A DNA stretch of 21,152 bases, from contig DFYA01000088.1 in the NCBI GenBank assembly GCA_002382525.1, positions 14,317 to 35,468 of the forward strand. The letters run 5' to 3'. Within the stretch, counting starts at the first letter, position 1; every line of letters begins with the position of its first letter. A model generated the notes under the pieces. The model was not told the DNA's origin and did not search any database. It saw nothing but the letters and a program-made list of their open reading frames with translations. The DNA is from Opitutaceae bacterium UBA4094 (GTDB lineage: Bacteria; Verrucomicrobiota; Verrucomicrobiia; Opitutales; Opitutaceae). The position numbers were made by a program, and so were the translations under genes. Positions 15,034-21,152 of the stretch are shown here, piece by piece.

Positions 15034-15110
15034 GGAGCCTGCGTGCAGGCGGTTCCGACCGATCGACTGGCGGACCGACCATATCGATCCATCACCTGCA
15101 AGCAGGCTCC
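15034..15110. repeat. REPIN-like pair of inverted palindromic repeats
   Basis: GGAGCCTGC (15034-15042) and GCAGGCTCC (15102-15110) are perfect 9-bp inverted arms. Each arm is itself part of a small hairpin: GCCTGC-GT-GCAGGC (15037-15050) and CCTGC-AA-GCAGG (15095-15106). The ~50-nt centre is not symmetrical. This two-REP arrangement is typical of REPINs. It lies between the two facing terminators of convergent genes, where it can do no coding harm. Confidence 0.7.
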
Positions 15111-15119
15111 CACCACCAC

Positions 15120-15156
15120 AAAAAAAGCGCCCCCGCCTTTTGAGCGGGGGCGCTTT
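15120..15156 (-). terminator. Rho-independent terminator of phoH
   Basis: AAAGCGCCCCCGC (15124-15136) pairs perfectly with GCGGGGGCGCTTT (15144-15156) around a 7-nt loop. Read leftward, the GC-rich stem is followed by seven T (plus-strand A run 15120-15126), so it acts for the minus-strand phoH, 69 nt after its stop. Confidence 0.93.
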
Positions 15157-15224
15157 GTATTCGATTTCAACTACACCGGTTACTCCTCGGCCCGGCCGAC
15201 ACATGTTTATTGCCGCGCGTCGCG

Positions 15225-16766
15225 CTACAGCAGATCGGCCGCAAGTTCCGCGAGTTTGGAGCGTTCGCCCTTGGTGAGCTTCACGTGCGCGGAGAGCGCG
15301 TGGCCTTTCATGCGGTTGTGGCAATACACCAGACCGTTGCTGCGAGCGTCCACGTAGGGGTTGTCGATCTGCGCCGGGTCGCCGATCAGCACGATCTTCG
15401 AGCCTTCGGAGATTCGCGTGATCACCGTCTTCACCTCGTGCGGCGTCAGCTGCTGCGCCTCGTCCAAGATAAAGAAACGTCGCGCGATCGAACGTCCGCG
15501 GATGAAGCACAACGCCTCCACTTCGACCAAGCCGCTCTTGATGAGCCGCTCGTAAGGTTTGATCGGCGCCGCCGGTCCGTGGCCGCCTCCGCCGCCGTGG
15601 CTCGATGCGCTTTCCTGACGCGAAACCTCAAGCGCGCTCGGCTGTTTCTTCAGCTGTTTTTTGGAGACTTTTTTGGCGGCAAACTGCGGTTCCTTGGTCG
15701 GCTTCGAAGGCATCAAGACTTCCAGTGCGTCGAAGTAGGGCTGCAGCCACGGTTTCATTTTCTCCTCCATCGTGCCGGGGAGAAAACCGATGTCTTTGCC
15801 CAGCGCCATCACCGGACGCGAGATCGACACGCCGTCGTAAAGCGAGCGGTCGTCGTGCGTTTGGTGCAGTGCGCAACCGATCGAGAGCAGCGTCTTGCCC
15901 GTGCCGGCTTTTCCGAAACAGGTGATCAACGAGATCGAGTCGTCGAGCAACGCGTCCATGAAGAACTGCTGCTCGAGGTTGCGCGATCGGATCGAGATGC
16001 CGCCGGGCGCCTTGATGCTTTCCGGAATGCGCAGGCGCTTGACGAGCCCGTTGCCATAATAACGCGCCGGCATCGTCTTCCCTTCGTCGGAGCGGAGCAG
16101 CACGTATTCGTTGAGGAACAAGTTTCTCGCGCTGTCCTCGCCGATGTCGAACTCGCCCTCGGAGCAAAACCGCTGGATCTCGTAAATAGTGACCGGGATC
16201 TCGCGATACGCGTCCTCGTCGTTCACCTCGGGCACTTTGTCGTTGAGGTAGTCCTGCGCCTCGAGGCCGACCGCGCGGGCCTTCAACGCCACGTTGACAT
16301 CCTTCGTCACAAGGATGGTCGGAGGTGTATAACGCTCCTGCACGAAAAGAGCGGAAGCGATGATCCGGTTGTCCTTCTTCGAGAAGTCGGACAACACCGC
16401 GCGCAGCTTCTGCATCAGCGGTGCGTCGCGCATCGCGCTCTCGGCCATGTAGGGGTTGATGATGACCTGCAGGGTGCCGCCGTTTTCGAGCTTCACGCCC
16501 TCGTGCATGGAGCGCGAGTCGGGCAAAAGTTCGGACAAGATGCGGTGCACTCGGCGGGCGTTGCGACCGCGCTCGGTGGACTGCTCGGTCTTGATGGCAT
16601 CCAGCTCTTCCAAAACCTCGACCGGGATGGCCAGGTTGTTGTCCTCGAATTTAAAAATCGACTGCGGGTCGTGGAGGAGGACGTTGGTGTCCAGGACGAA
16701 GGTCTTCGCCTTTGCGGAGACCTTGAGCTGCGGTTTAGAGGCGATGGCCTCGCTCAAGTGTTCCAT
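15225..16766 (-). CDS. phoH: PIN domain-PhoH ATPase fusion (PhoH2/YlaK type)
   Basis: This is a 513-aa protein with an N-terminal PIN ribonuclease domain and a C-terminal PhoH ATPase/helicase domain; homologues such as mycobacterial PhoH2 unwind and cut RNA. PIN acidic residues: Asp26 ('FVLDTNVLLHDP'), Glu53/54 ('LEELD'), Asp132 ('KKDNRIIASAL') and Asp156 ('VTKDVNVALKA'). ATPase: Walker A 'GKAGTGKT' (285-292), 'SRPVMALGKDIGFLPGTMEEKMKPWLQP' (316-343), Walker B 'FFILDEAQQL' (431-440), and 'LIGDPAQIDNPY' (460-471). Residues ~358-402 are a low-complexity insert, first Lys-rich ('KKVSKKQLKKQ') then Ser/Gly/His-rich, within the ATPase domain. The ATG at 16766 has two DnaA-box-like sequences right before it and no Shine-Dalgarno. 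It ends at a dedicated terminator. No antitoxin-like partner gene is obvious. Confidence 0.95.
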   Translation of the reverse strand: MEHLSEAIASKPQLKVSAKAKTFVLDTNVLLHDPQSIFKFEDNNLAIPVEVLEELDAIKTEQSTERGRNARRVHRILSELLPDSRSMHEGVKLENGGTLQVIINPYMAESAMRDAPLMQKLRAVLSDFSKKDNRIIASALFVQERYTPPTILVTKDVNVALKARAVGLEAQDYLNDKVPEVNDEDAYREIPVTIYEIQRFCSEGEFDIGEDSARNLFLNEYVLLRSDEGKTMPARYYGNGLVKRLRIPESIKAPGGISIRSRNLEQQFFMDALLDDSISLITCFGKAGTGKTLLSIGCALHQTHDDRSLYDGVSISRPVMALGKDIGFLPGTMEEKMKPWLQPYFDALEVLMPSKPTKEPQFAAKKVSKKQLKKQPSALEVSRQESASSHGGGGGHGPAAPIKPYERLIKSGLVEVEALCFIRGRSIARRFFILDEAQQLTPHEVKTVITRISEGSKIVLIGDPAQIDNPYVDARSNGLVYCHNRMKGHALSAHVKLTKGERSKLAELAADLL

Positions 16767-16772
16767 TTAGGG

Positions 16773-16792
16773 TGTGGATAACGTGTGAATAA
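16773..16792 (-). promoter_or_regulatory. Two tandem DnaA-box-like sites just upstream of phoH
   Basis: On the minus strand TTATCCACA (16781 to 16773) is an exact match to the E. coli DnaA box, and TTATTCACA (16792 to 16784) differs at one base. They lie in the same orientation 11 bp apart, and the nearer one ends 6 nt before the phoH ATG. Only the sequence match is seen; binding is not shown. Confidence 0.5.
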
Positions 16793-16979
16793 GAGGCTGC
16801 ACGTAACGGTGGGTTTGTCCATGCAAGACATGGGCCAGTTCCTGAAAAGTTTCGCGACCGCCACATTTCCCGAATGCGCGAAGGAATTCACCTCACAACC
16901 GACGGCGCGCCGTTCAGGCACCACGGGTGACGACCACGTGACGAACACCTCCGCCGTAATCACAAGCAGCTCGCACCGC

Positions 16980-17306
16980 TCACGCATACGGCCGCCACGG
17001 CTCTTCGCCGTCGGGGCGAGGCTTCACTTTGACCGGCGCCCAGACGCGCAACAAATACTCCGCGAGATTGCGCAAACTCGTGCGACGCACGCCGCCTTCG
17101 CGTTGCGCCATTTCGCGAAACGGCGAGGCCACCGCCGAACGCTCCTCGAAGTAGCGCCACAATTCGCCTTCCAACTCCATCGCCGCCGCGTGCGGATCGC
17201 GCGCGTGCGCCGAAACCGCCATGACTTTGTCATGCCAGTGACGTTTCTCGTCGGGCATGATTTGGAGATAATCGAACACCATCTGCTCGGCACGGTTGAG
17301 GCTCAT
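16980..17306 (-). CDS. Small hypothetical protein, 108 aa
   Basis: I do not recognise this protein. From the ATG at 17306 it begins 'MSLNRAEQMVFDYLQIMPDEKRHWHDKVMAVS' and ends 'RPDGEEPWRPYA'. It appears cytosolic and helical, rich in charged residues, with no membrane span or known motif. The frame is open further upstream, but that extension has an arginine/cysteine-rich composition unlike a normal N-terminus, so the shorter form is preferred. It lies 213 nt before phoH on the same strand and diverges from the coiled-coil gene at 17422 across 115 nt. The 213-nt gap to phoH holds the DnaA-box-like pair and a small CCATG/CATGG hairpin (16819-16833). Confidence 0.65.
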   Translation of the reverse strand: MSLNRAEQMVFDYLQIMPDEKRHWHDKVMAVSAHARDPHAAAMELEGELWRYFEERSAVASPFREMAQREGGVRRTSLRNLAEYLLRVWAPVKVKPRPDGEEPWRPYA

Positions 17307-17421
17307 TGCGAGGACAAGGTGCTCACGCGTTCCGCAAAAACAACCGCGAAGCCGCACGCGCACCGAGGCGTTGCTTTTGACCCCCGCCGGCCTACCGTCG
17401 CCGTCATCAACACCCTTCGAC

Positions 17422-18246
17422 ATGTGGCAAAAATTTAAGGACCAACTCCCGGCGATTCTCGCCACCGTCGTGCTCATCGCCCTCGTGTTCGGCGGCGCCG
17501 CCTATTACTTCAACCAGCGCGTCACCGCCGCCCAAGCAGCCCAACAAGCCGAGCTCGCCCACATGCGCCAGCTGCACGCCGCCGAACTGCAAGCCTCCGC
17601 CGAACAGACGCGCCGCCAGATCGCCGCCGTCAACACGCTCCTCAAAGACGCCATCGAAAAACGCTCCGCCGACGCCTTTCTCTCCCAAGAAGAATTCGCC
17701 CAGGTCAACGAGGCCCGCATCAACCAGCTTGCAGACGCCATCGCGCAAAAAATCCAGCCCTTCAGTCTGGTGCCGACCACTCCCGAACAAGCCGAGCGCG
17801 TTCAAGACGAACAAATCGACAAGGTCTCCGATCGCCTCGCCGGCCGCATCCAACCCATCCTCGCGGACATCGCCAAAGATCAAAACCTCACTCGCGAATC
17901 TCTCGCCGATTACAGCCAAAAAATTTCCGACCAAGTCGGCATCATGCTCACCGCCGAACTCGCGAAAAACCAAGTTCTCAACAACAACCTCGCGGAAACC
18001 CAAGCCGTCGCCCGCGAAGCCCTTTCGCTCTCTCACGAACTCACCGCGCTCTATCTGAGTTCGCTCAAGGACCAAGGCATTCTCAACCGTCTCCTCACGC
18101 TCCCGGCCAACGTGGTCCGCGATGCCTCGCAGTTCAGCATCATCAACAGCACCGAGCGCAAAAACAAAGAGGAGGAACTCATCAATCGCATGACCGAAAT
18201 CCAAAAACGCCTCGACGCCCAACTGGGCGCCGCGCCCCGGCGTTAA
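17422..18246 (+). CDS. Membrane-anchored coiled-coil protein of unknown function
   Basis: From the ATG at 17422 the protein is 274 aa. A short amphipathic start is followed by one membrane helix (about 10-30, 'PAILATVVLIALVFGGAAYYF'). The rest is nearly all helical and rich in Ala, Gln, Glu and Leu, with coiled-coil character at about 33-110, 122-205 and 240-268. Two related segments occur: 'LADAIAQKIQPF' (103-114) and 'VSDRLAGRIQPILADI' (135-150). The frame is open upstream to 17296, but that part overlaps the divergent gene start and looks non-coding. The gene is followed after 32 nt by a clear terminator, so it is its own unit. A structural or scaffold role at the inner membrane is possible, but no family was recognised. 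Confidence 0.72.
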   Translation: MWQKFKDQLPAILATVVLIALVFGGAAYYFNQRVTAAQAAQQAELAHMRQLHAAELQASAEQTRRQIAAVNTLLKDAIEKRSADAFLSQEEFAQVNEARINQLADAIAQKIQPFSLVPTTPEQAERVQDEQIDKVSDRLAGRIQPILADIAKDQNLTRESLADYSQKISDQVGIMLTAELAKNQVLNNNLAETQAVAREALSLSHELTALYLSSLKDQGILNRLLTLPANVVRDASQFSIINSTERKNKEEELINRMTEIQKRLDAQLGAAPRR

Positions 18247-18278
18247 GGGCCGCACCGAGCCCACCACTCGCTCCCCCC

Positions 18279-18305
18279 GCCACGCATCCCCCGCGTGGCT
18301 TTTTT
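18279..18305 (+). terminator. Rho-independent terminator after the coiled-coil gene
   Basis: GCCACGC (18279-18285) and GCGTGGC (18293-18299) form a perfect 7-bp stem with a 7-nt loop, followed by six T (18300-18305). It separates the coiled-coil gene from the downstream binding-protein gene, which starts 39 nt later. Confidence 0.9.
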
Positions 18306-18343
18306 CTGAACTTTTTCCGCCCTCCCCCAGTCTCTCCTCGCAC

Positions 18344-19960
18344 ATGAGTCGCCTCTTTCTTTCCTTCGCCGCCCTCCTCCTCGTGGTTCTTGGCCCCGCC
18401 TGCAAACGTTCCGAAAACCGCGTCACCGTCGGAGACCGCACGCAGACGATTCACATCGGCAACACCACCGAACCCACTGACCTCGACCCGCAGATCATCA
18501 CCACGATCAACGACGCCCAGATCGTCATCTGCCTCACCGAGGGATTGACCGCGATGGACCCCAAGGACGCCCACCCCGTGCCGGGTGTCGCCGAGCGCTG
18601 GCAGGACTCCGAGGACAAACTCACCTGGACGTTTCATCTGCGCGCCGACGCGCGTTGGTCCAACGGCGACCCGGTCACCGCCCACGACTTCGCCTACTCT
18701 TACCGGCGCATGCTGTCGCCTAACCTCGCTTCCGAATACGCCTCGCTCCTCTACTGCCTGCTCAACGCCGAAGCCTACAACACCGGCAAACTCGACGACT
18801 TTTCCCAAGTCGGCGTCCGCGCCCTCGACGACCGCACGCTCGCCCTCACGTTGCACACGCCCGTGGCCTACCTGCCCGCGCTCGTCATGCATCAATCGTG
18901 GCACCCGGTTCACCCGCCCACCATCGAGAAGTTCGGCAAGATCGACCAGCGCGGCAGCCGCTGGACCCGTCCCGGCAACTTCGTCGGCAACGGCCCGTTC
19001 ACCCTCGCCGCGTGGCAACCCAACCAGCTTATCCGCCTCGTCAAAAGCGACACCTATTGGGACCGCGACGCCGTGCGGCTGAAGGAGGTCAACTTCTACC
19101 CCATCGAGGACCGCGTGACCGAAGAAGCATCCTTCCGCGCCGGACAACTCCACATCACCTCCGCCCTCCCGCCCGACAAGATCGACACCTACAAACGCGA
19201 CCAGCCCCAGCTCCTCCGCCAAGAGCCAAGCCTCGCCACCTATTACCTCACCTTCAACACCACCAAGCGTCCGCTCGACGACCCGCGCGTCCGCCGCGCG
19301 CTCACCATGGTGATCGAACGCCCCGCGCTCAGCGAAAAGGTCCTGCGTGGCGGACGCGTTCCCGCCTACTCGCTCACGCCTCCCGGCATCGCCGGTTACG
19401 AGGTCACGCCCGCCTTCACCGAAGACATCGCCGAAGCCAAACGCCTGCTCGCCGAGGCGGGTTTCCCCAACGGGGCCGGGTTTCCGCGACTCGAACTGCT
19501 CACATCGAAAGGCTCCACCAGCCAGTTGCCCGAAGCCATGCAACAGATGTGGCGCACCCACCTCGGCGTGGACATCGCCATCGTGCTCCAGGAGAGCCGC
19601 GTCCTGTGGGATTCGCTCCGCACGCGCGCCTTCGACATCGCTCCCGCCGGCTGGGTCGGCGACTACCTCGATCCCAGCACGTTTCTCGAACTCTTCCGCT
19701 CGGGCAGCGGCAACAATCACACCGGCTGGTCCCATCCTGAATACGACCGCCTCGTGAACGAGGCGCTCAAGGCCGGCGACGACGCCGTTCGTTTCCCGCT
19801 TTACCGTCAGGCCGAGGAACTCCTCATGCGCGAGATGCCCGTCGGCCCGCTCGTGTATGGACGCCGCAACTACCTCGTCCGCCCGAGCGTGATCGGCTGG
19901 GGGCCGAATCCGCTCAACCTCTACCCGCTCAAAAACGTTTACCTCGAGCCCGTAGAGTAA
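18344..19960 (+). CDS. Oligopeptide-type ABC transporter substrate-binding protein (SBP family 5)
   Basis: This 538-aa protein resembles OppA/MppA, which deliver peptides to an ABC importer. The N-terminus is an export signal ending 'VVLGPAC' with Cys20; this is an imperfect lipobox, so a lipoprotein is likely but not certain. The family block 'IGNTTEPTDLDPQIITTINDAQIVICLTEGLTAMDP' (38-73) and the signature region 'AERWQDSEDKLTWTFHLRADARWSNGDPVTAHDFAYSYRRMLSP' (83-126) are clear. 'YYLTFNTTKRPLDDPRVRRALTMVIER' (301-327) and 'GWVGDYLDPSTFLELF' (437-452) are also typical. The ATG at 18344 directly precedes the signal sequence. No permease or ATPase genes follow; the next gene is another class of binding protein, so this is an orphan here. 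Confidence 0.93.
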   Translation: MSRLFLSFAALLLVVLGPACKRSENRVTVGDRTQTIHIGNTTEPTDLDPQIITTINDAQIVICLTEGLTAMDPKDAHPVPGVAERWQDSEDKLTWTFHLRADARWSNGDPVTAHDFAYSYRRMLSPNLASEYASLLYCLLNAEAYNTGKLDDFSQVGVRALDDRTLALTLHTPVAYLPALVMHQSWHPVHPPTIEKFGKIDQRGSRWTRPGNFVGNGPFTLAAWQPNQLIRLVKSDTYWDRDAVRLKEVNFYPIEDRVTEEASFRAGQLHITSALPPDKIDTYKRDQPQLLRQEPSLATYYLTFNTTKRPLDDPRVRRALTMVIERPALSEKVLRGGRVPAYSLTPPGIAGYEVTPAFTEDIAEAKRLLAEAGFPNGAGFPRLELLTSKGSTSQLPEAMQQMWRTHLGVDIAIVLQESRVLWDSLRTRAFDIAPAGWVGDYLDPSTFLELFRSGSGNNHTGWSHPEYDRLVNEALKAGDDAVRFPLYRQAEELLMREMPVGPLVYGRRNYLVRPSVIGWGPNPLNLYPLKNVYLEPVE

Positions 19961-20020
19961 CCGCGTCGCCCGCCCACTACCGCCCGACCGACGGCCACCC
20001 CGCCGCTCCGCCCAAACCCA

Positions 20021-20043
20021 TTTGTCACTTAATAAGTGACAAA
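20021..20043. promoter_or_regulatory. Perfect 23-bp operator-like palindrome
   Basis: TTTGTCACTTA (20021-20031) and TAAGTGACAAA (20033-20043) are perfect reverse complements around a single A. No T tract flanks it on either strand and the arms are AT-rich in GC-rich surroundings, so it looks more like a dimeric repressor or activator site than a terminator. It lies 162 nt before the ATG of the following gene and 60 nt after the previous stop. Confidence 0.6.
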
Positions 20044-20048
20044 CCCTT

Positions 20049-20184
20049 CGACTGCCCGGCCCGCAGTCGCCGCCTGGCGTTGCCCTCCGCACGGGCGTCG
20101 GCACCCCGTAGAGACGCGTATTCAGCAGACTCACCCACACGGCACGCCATGTGCTCAACAGGTCGTGGTAATACTTTTAACCAC
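20049..20184 (+). promoter_or_regulatory. Possible structured leader before the binding-protein gene
   Basis: Downstream of the palindrome are CGACTGC/GCAGTCG (20049-20069, perfect 7-bp stem), GCCC/GGGC around 20083-20098, and GTGGT/ACCAC (20165-20184) ending 21 nt before the ATG. I could not match these to a riboswitch class. The region may hold a folded leader RNA, protein sites, or chance hairpins expected in GC-rich DNA. Confidence 0.3.
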
Positions 20185-20205
20185 AATCGTAACACTCCAC
20201 CCGCC

Positions 20206-21152
20206 ATGCGTCTTCGTCATCTCCTCGTCTCCCTCGCGGCCTGCGCCGCTTCCGTTCTCTCCGCCGCTCCGCTCAAAGTCGCCTACTCCGACTGGCCGGG
20301 CTGGACCGCCTTCGCCATCGCCGAACAAAAGGGCTGGTTCAAAGACGCCGGCGTCGAGGTTGAACTCCTTTGGTTCGAATACGGCCCGTCCATGGAAGCC
20401 TTCACCGCCGGCAAAGTGGACGCCGTCATGGTCACCAACGGCGACGGCCTCGTCACCGGCGCGGGCGGCGCGCCCAACGTCGCCATCCTCATCACCGACT
20501 ACTCCAACGGAAACGACATGGTTGTCGCCAAGCCCGGCATCAAATCCGTCAAACAGCTCAAGGGCAAAAAAATCGGCCTCGAAGTCGGCTTCGTTCCGCA
20601 CCTGCTCCTCCTCAACGGACTCAAAAAAGCCGGCCTCAAGGAGTCCGACGTCGAACTCGTTCCCACGCCCACCAACCAGACCCCGCAGGTCCTCGCCTCT
20701 GGCCAAGTGGACGCCATCGCTGCGTGGCAACCCAACTCCGGCCAGGCCCTCGCCGCCCTTCCCGGTTCCACCGCCGTTTACACCAGCGCCGATCAACCCG
20801 GCCTCATCTACGACACCGTGTCCGTCTCCCCGCAGAGCCTCTCCCAACGCCGCGCCGACTGGGTGAAGTTTGTCTCCGTCTGGGACAAAATCGTCGCCTA
20901 CCTCGCCGACCCGGAAACCAAGGACGACGGCATCAAGATCATGGCCGCCCGCGCCGGCGTGGACCCGAAGGACTACGCCGCGTTCATCGGCGACACCAAG
21001 CTCCTCACGCTCGCCGAAGGCGCGAAGGTTTTCACCTCGAAGAGCAAAAACTTCGATTCCCTCGCCGGCTCCTCGAAGATCGCCGACGACTTCAACGTGG
21101 CCAACGAAGTCTATAAGGAGAAACAAGCCATCGCCTCCTACATCGACGCCTC
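20206..21152 (+). CDS. NMT1/TauA-type ABC transporter substrate-binding protein (cut at window edge)
   Basis: From the ATG at 20206 there are 315 complete codons, open to the right edge. The N-terminus is a signal peptide ('LLVSLAACAASVLSA', cut probably near Ala20-Ala21; 'LAAC' at 10-13 could be a lipobox but is very close to the start). The mature part is a periplasmic binding protein of the nitrate/sulfonate/taurine/thiamine-precursor group: 'LKVAYSDWPGWTAFAIAEQKGWFKDAGVEVEL' (23-54), 'EAFTAGKVDAVMVTNGDGLV' (64-83), 'SVKQLKGKKIGLEVGFVPHLLLLNGLKKAGL' (114-144) and 'QVLASGQVDAIAAWQPN' (161-177). The frame continues to a normal size for this class. The ligand cannot be read from the sequence; ABC partner genes may follow outside the window. 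A palindrome and a possibly structured leader lie upstream. Confidence 0.9.
   Translation, partial: MRLRHLLVSLAACAASVLSAAPLKVAYSDWPGWTAFAIAEQKGWFKDAGVEVELLWFEYGPSMEAFTAGKVDAVMVTNGDGLVTGAGGAPNVAILITDYSNGNDMVVAKPGIKSVKQLKGKKIGLEVGFVPHLLLLNGLKKAGLKESDVELVPTPTNQTPQVLASGQVDAIAAWQPNSGQALAALPGSTAVYTSADQPGLIYDTVSVSPQSLSQRRADWVKFVSVWDKIVAYLADPETKDDGIKIMAARAGVDPKDYAAFIGDTKLLTLAEGAKVFTSKSKNFDSLAGSSKIADDFNVANEVYKEKQAIASYIDA

Noticed and set aside
15210..16781. Long open frame (523 aa) on the plus strand
   Set aside because: It mirrors phoH exactly and has no recognisable domain; the minus-strand PIN-PhoH protein explains the region.
16773..16792. Replication origin at the DnaA-box-like pair
   Set aside because: Only two boxes are visible, with no AT-rich unwinding region and no dnaA, dnaN or gyrase genes nearby.
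17377..17398. TTGACC near 17377 with TACCGT as a promoter for the coiled-coil gene
   Set aside because: The spacing is about 10 nt, too short for a normal -35/-10 pair, and no good -10 is found at 16-19 nt.
18182..20158. Long open frame (658 aa) on the minus strand
   Set aside because: It lies antisense to the clearly recognised OppA-like gene; its composition (Gly, Val, Glu and Arg rich, no motifs) is that of a shadow frame in GC-rich DNA.
20044..20205. Known riboswitch (TPP, guanidine, cobalamin) before the binding-protein gene
   Set aside because: I looked for the conserved core sequences of these classes by eye and saw none; only unclassified hairpins are present.
1..21152. CRISPR array, tRNA genes, insertion sequences or prophage genes
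   Set aside because: No regularly spaced direct repeats, tRNA-like cloverleaf sequences, transposase or phage proteins were seen on either strand.
18344..21152. A single complete ABC import operon
   Set aside because: The two binding proteins belong to different classes, are separated by 245 nt with a palindrome, and no permease or ATPase gene lies in the window.

Overview
The window is GC-rich DNA with tightly packed genes on both strands. It is most likely chromosomal DNA from a member of the Verrucomicrobiota, probably Opitutaceae-like. This is an inference from several signs. The secreted subtilase ends in the 'SGDAADPDGDGLPNLLEY' type calcium-loop and C-terminal module common in that phylum. 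There is an SHD1-like domain protein and a verrucomicrobial-style Gfo/Idh oxidoreductase with 'LDHGHIYG'. Intergenic palindromes of the 'GCAGGCT-AGCCTGC' and 'GCGAGC-GCTCGC' kind recur, and clear Shine-Dalgarno sequences are nearly absent. No rRNA, tRNA, phage, transposase or CRISPR array was seen.

Layout. (1) 1-4704: the start of tgt (minus, cut by the window edge) diverges from a plus-strand run of pabA/trpG, nrdR, an unknown 168-aa protein, a HIT hydrolase and a large secreted subtilase-like protein. (2) 4691-6766, minus: a membrane-anchored unknown, lemA and a SAM methyltransferase, which meets the subtilase gene tail to tail with a 14-nt overlap. (3) 6850-7716, plus: a membrane-anchored SHD1-like protein. 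(4) 7773-12225, minus: a FucO-type iron alcohol dehydrogenase, a block of palindromic repeats, and a translationally coupled pair of unknown genes (coiled-coil anchor plus multi-pass membrane protein). (5) 12298-14933, plus: peptide deformylase, a Gfo/Idh/MocA oxidoreductase and an exported repeat protein, ending in a strong terminator. (6) 15225-17306, minus: a small unknown gene and a PIN-PhoH ATPase with its own terminator. (7) 17422-21152, plus: a membrane-anchored coiled-coil protein, an oligopeptide-type ABC binding protein, and an NMT1/TauA-type binding protein cut by the right edge.

Most genes are housekeeping (tRNA modification, folate/tryptophan glutamine amidotransferase, NrdR control of ribonucleotide reductase, deformylation of new proteins) or stand-alone accessory genes. 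No large operon with one shared pathway is visible. The least understood parts are the coupled membrane pair (9191-12225), the subtilase with Glu where the catalytic Asp is expected, the palindromic repeat sites, the two DnaA-box-like sites directly before phoH, and the operator-like palindrome with a structured leader before the last gene. I did not find a clear new defence or mobile system; the findings below are leads of modest strength.
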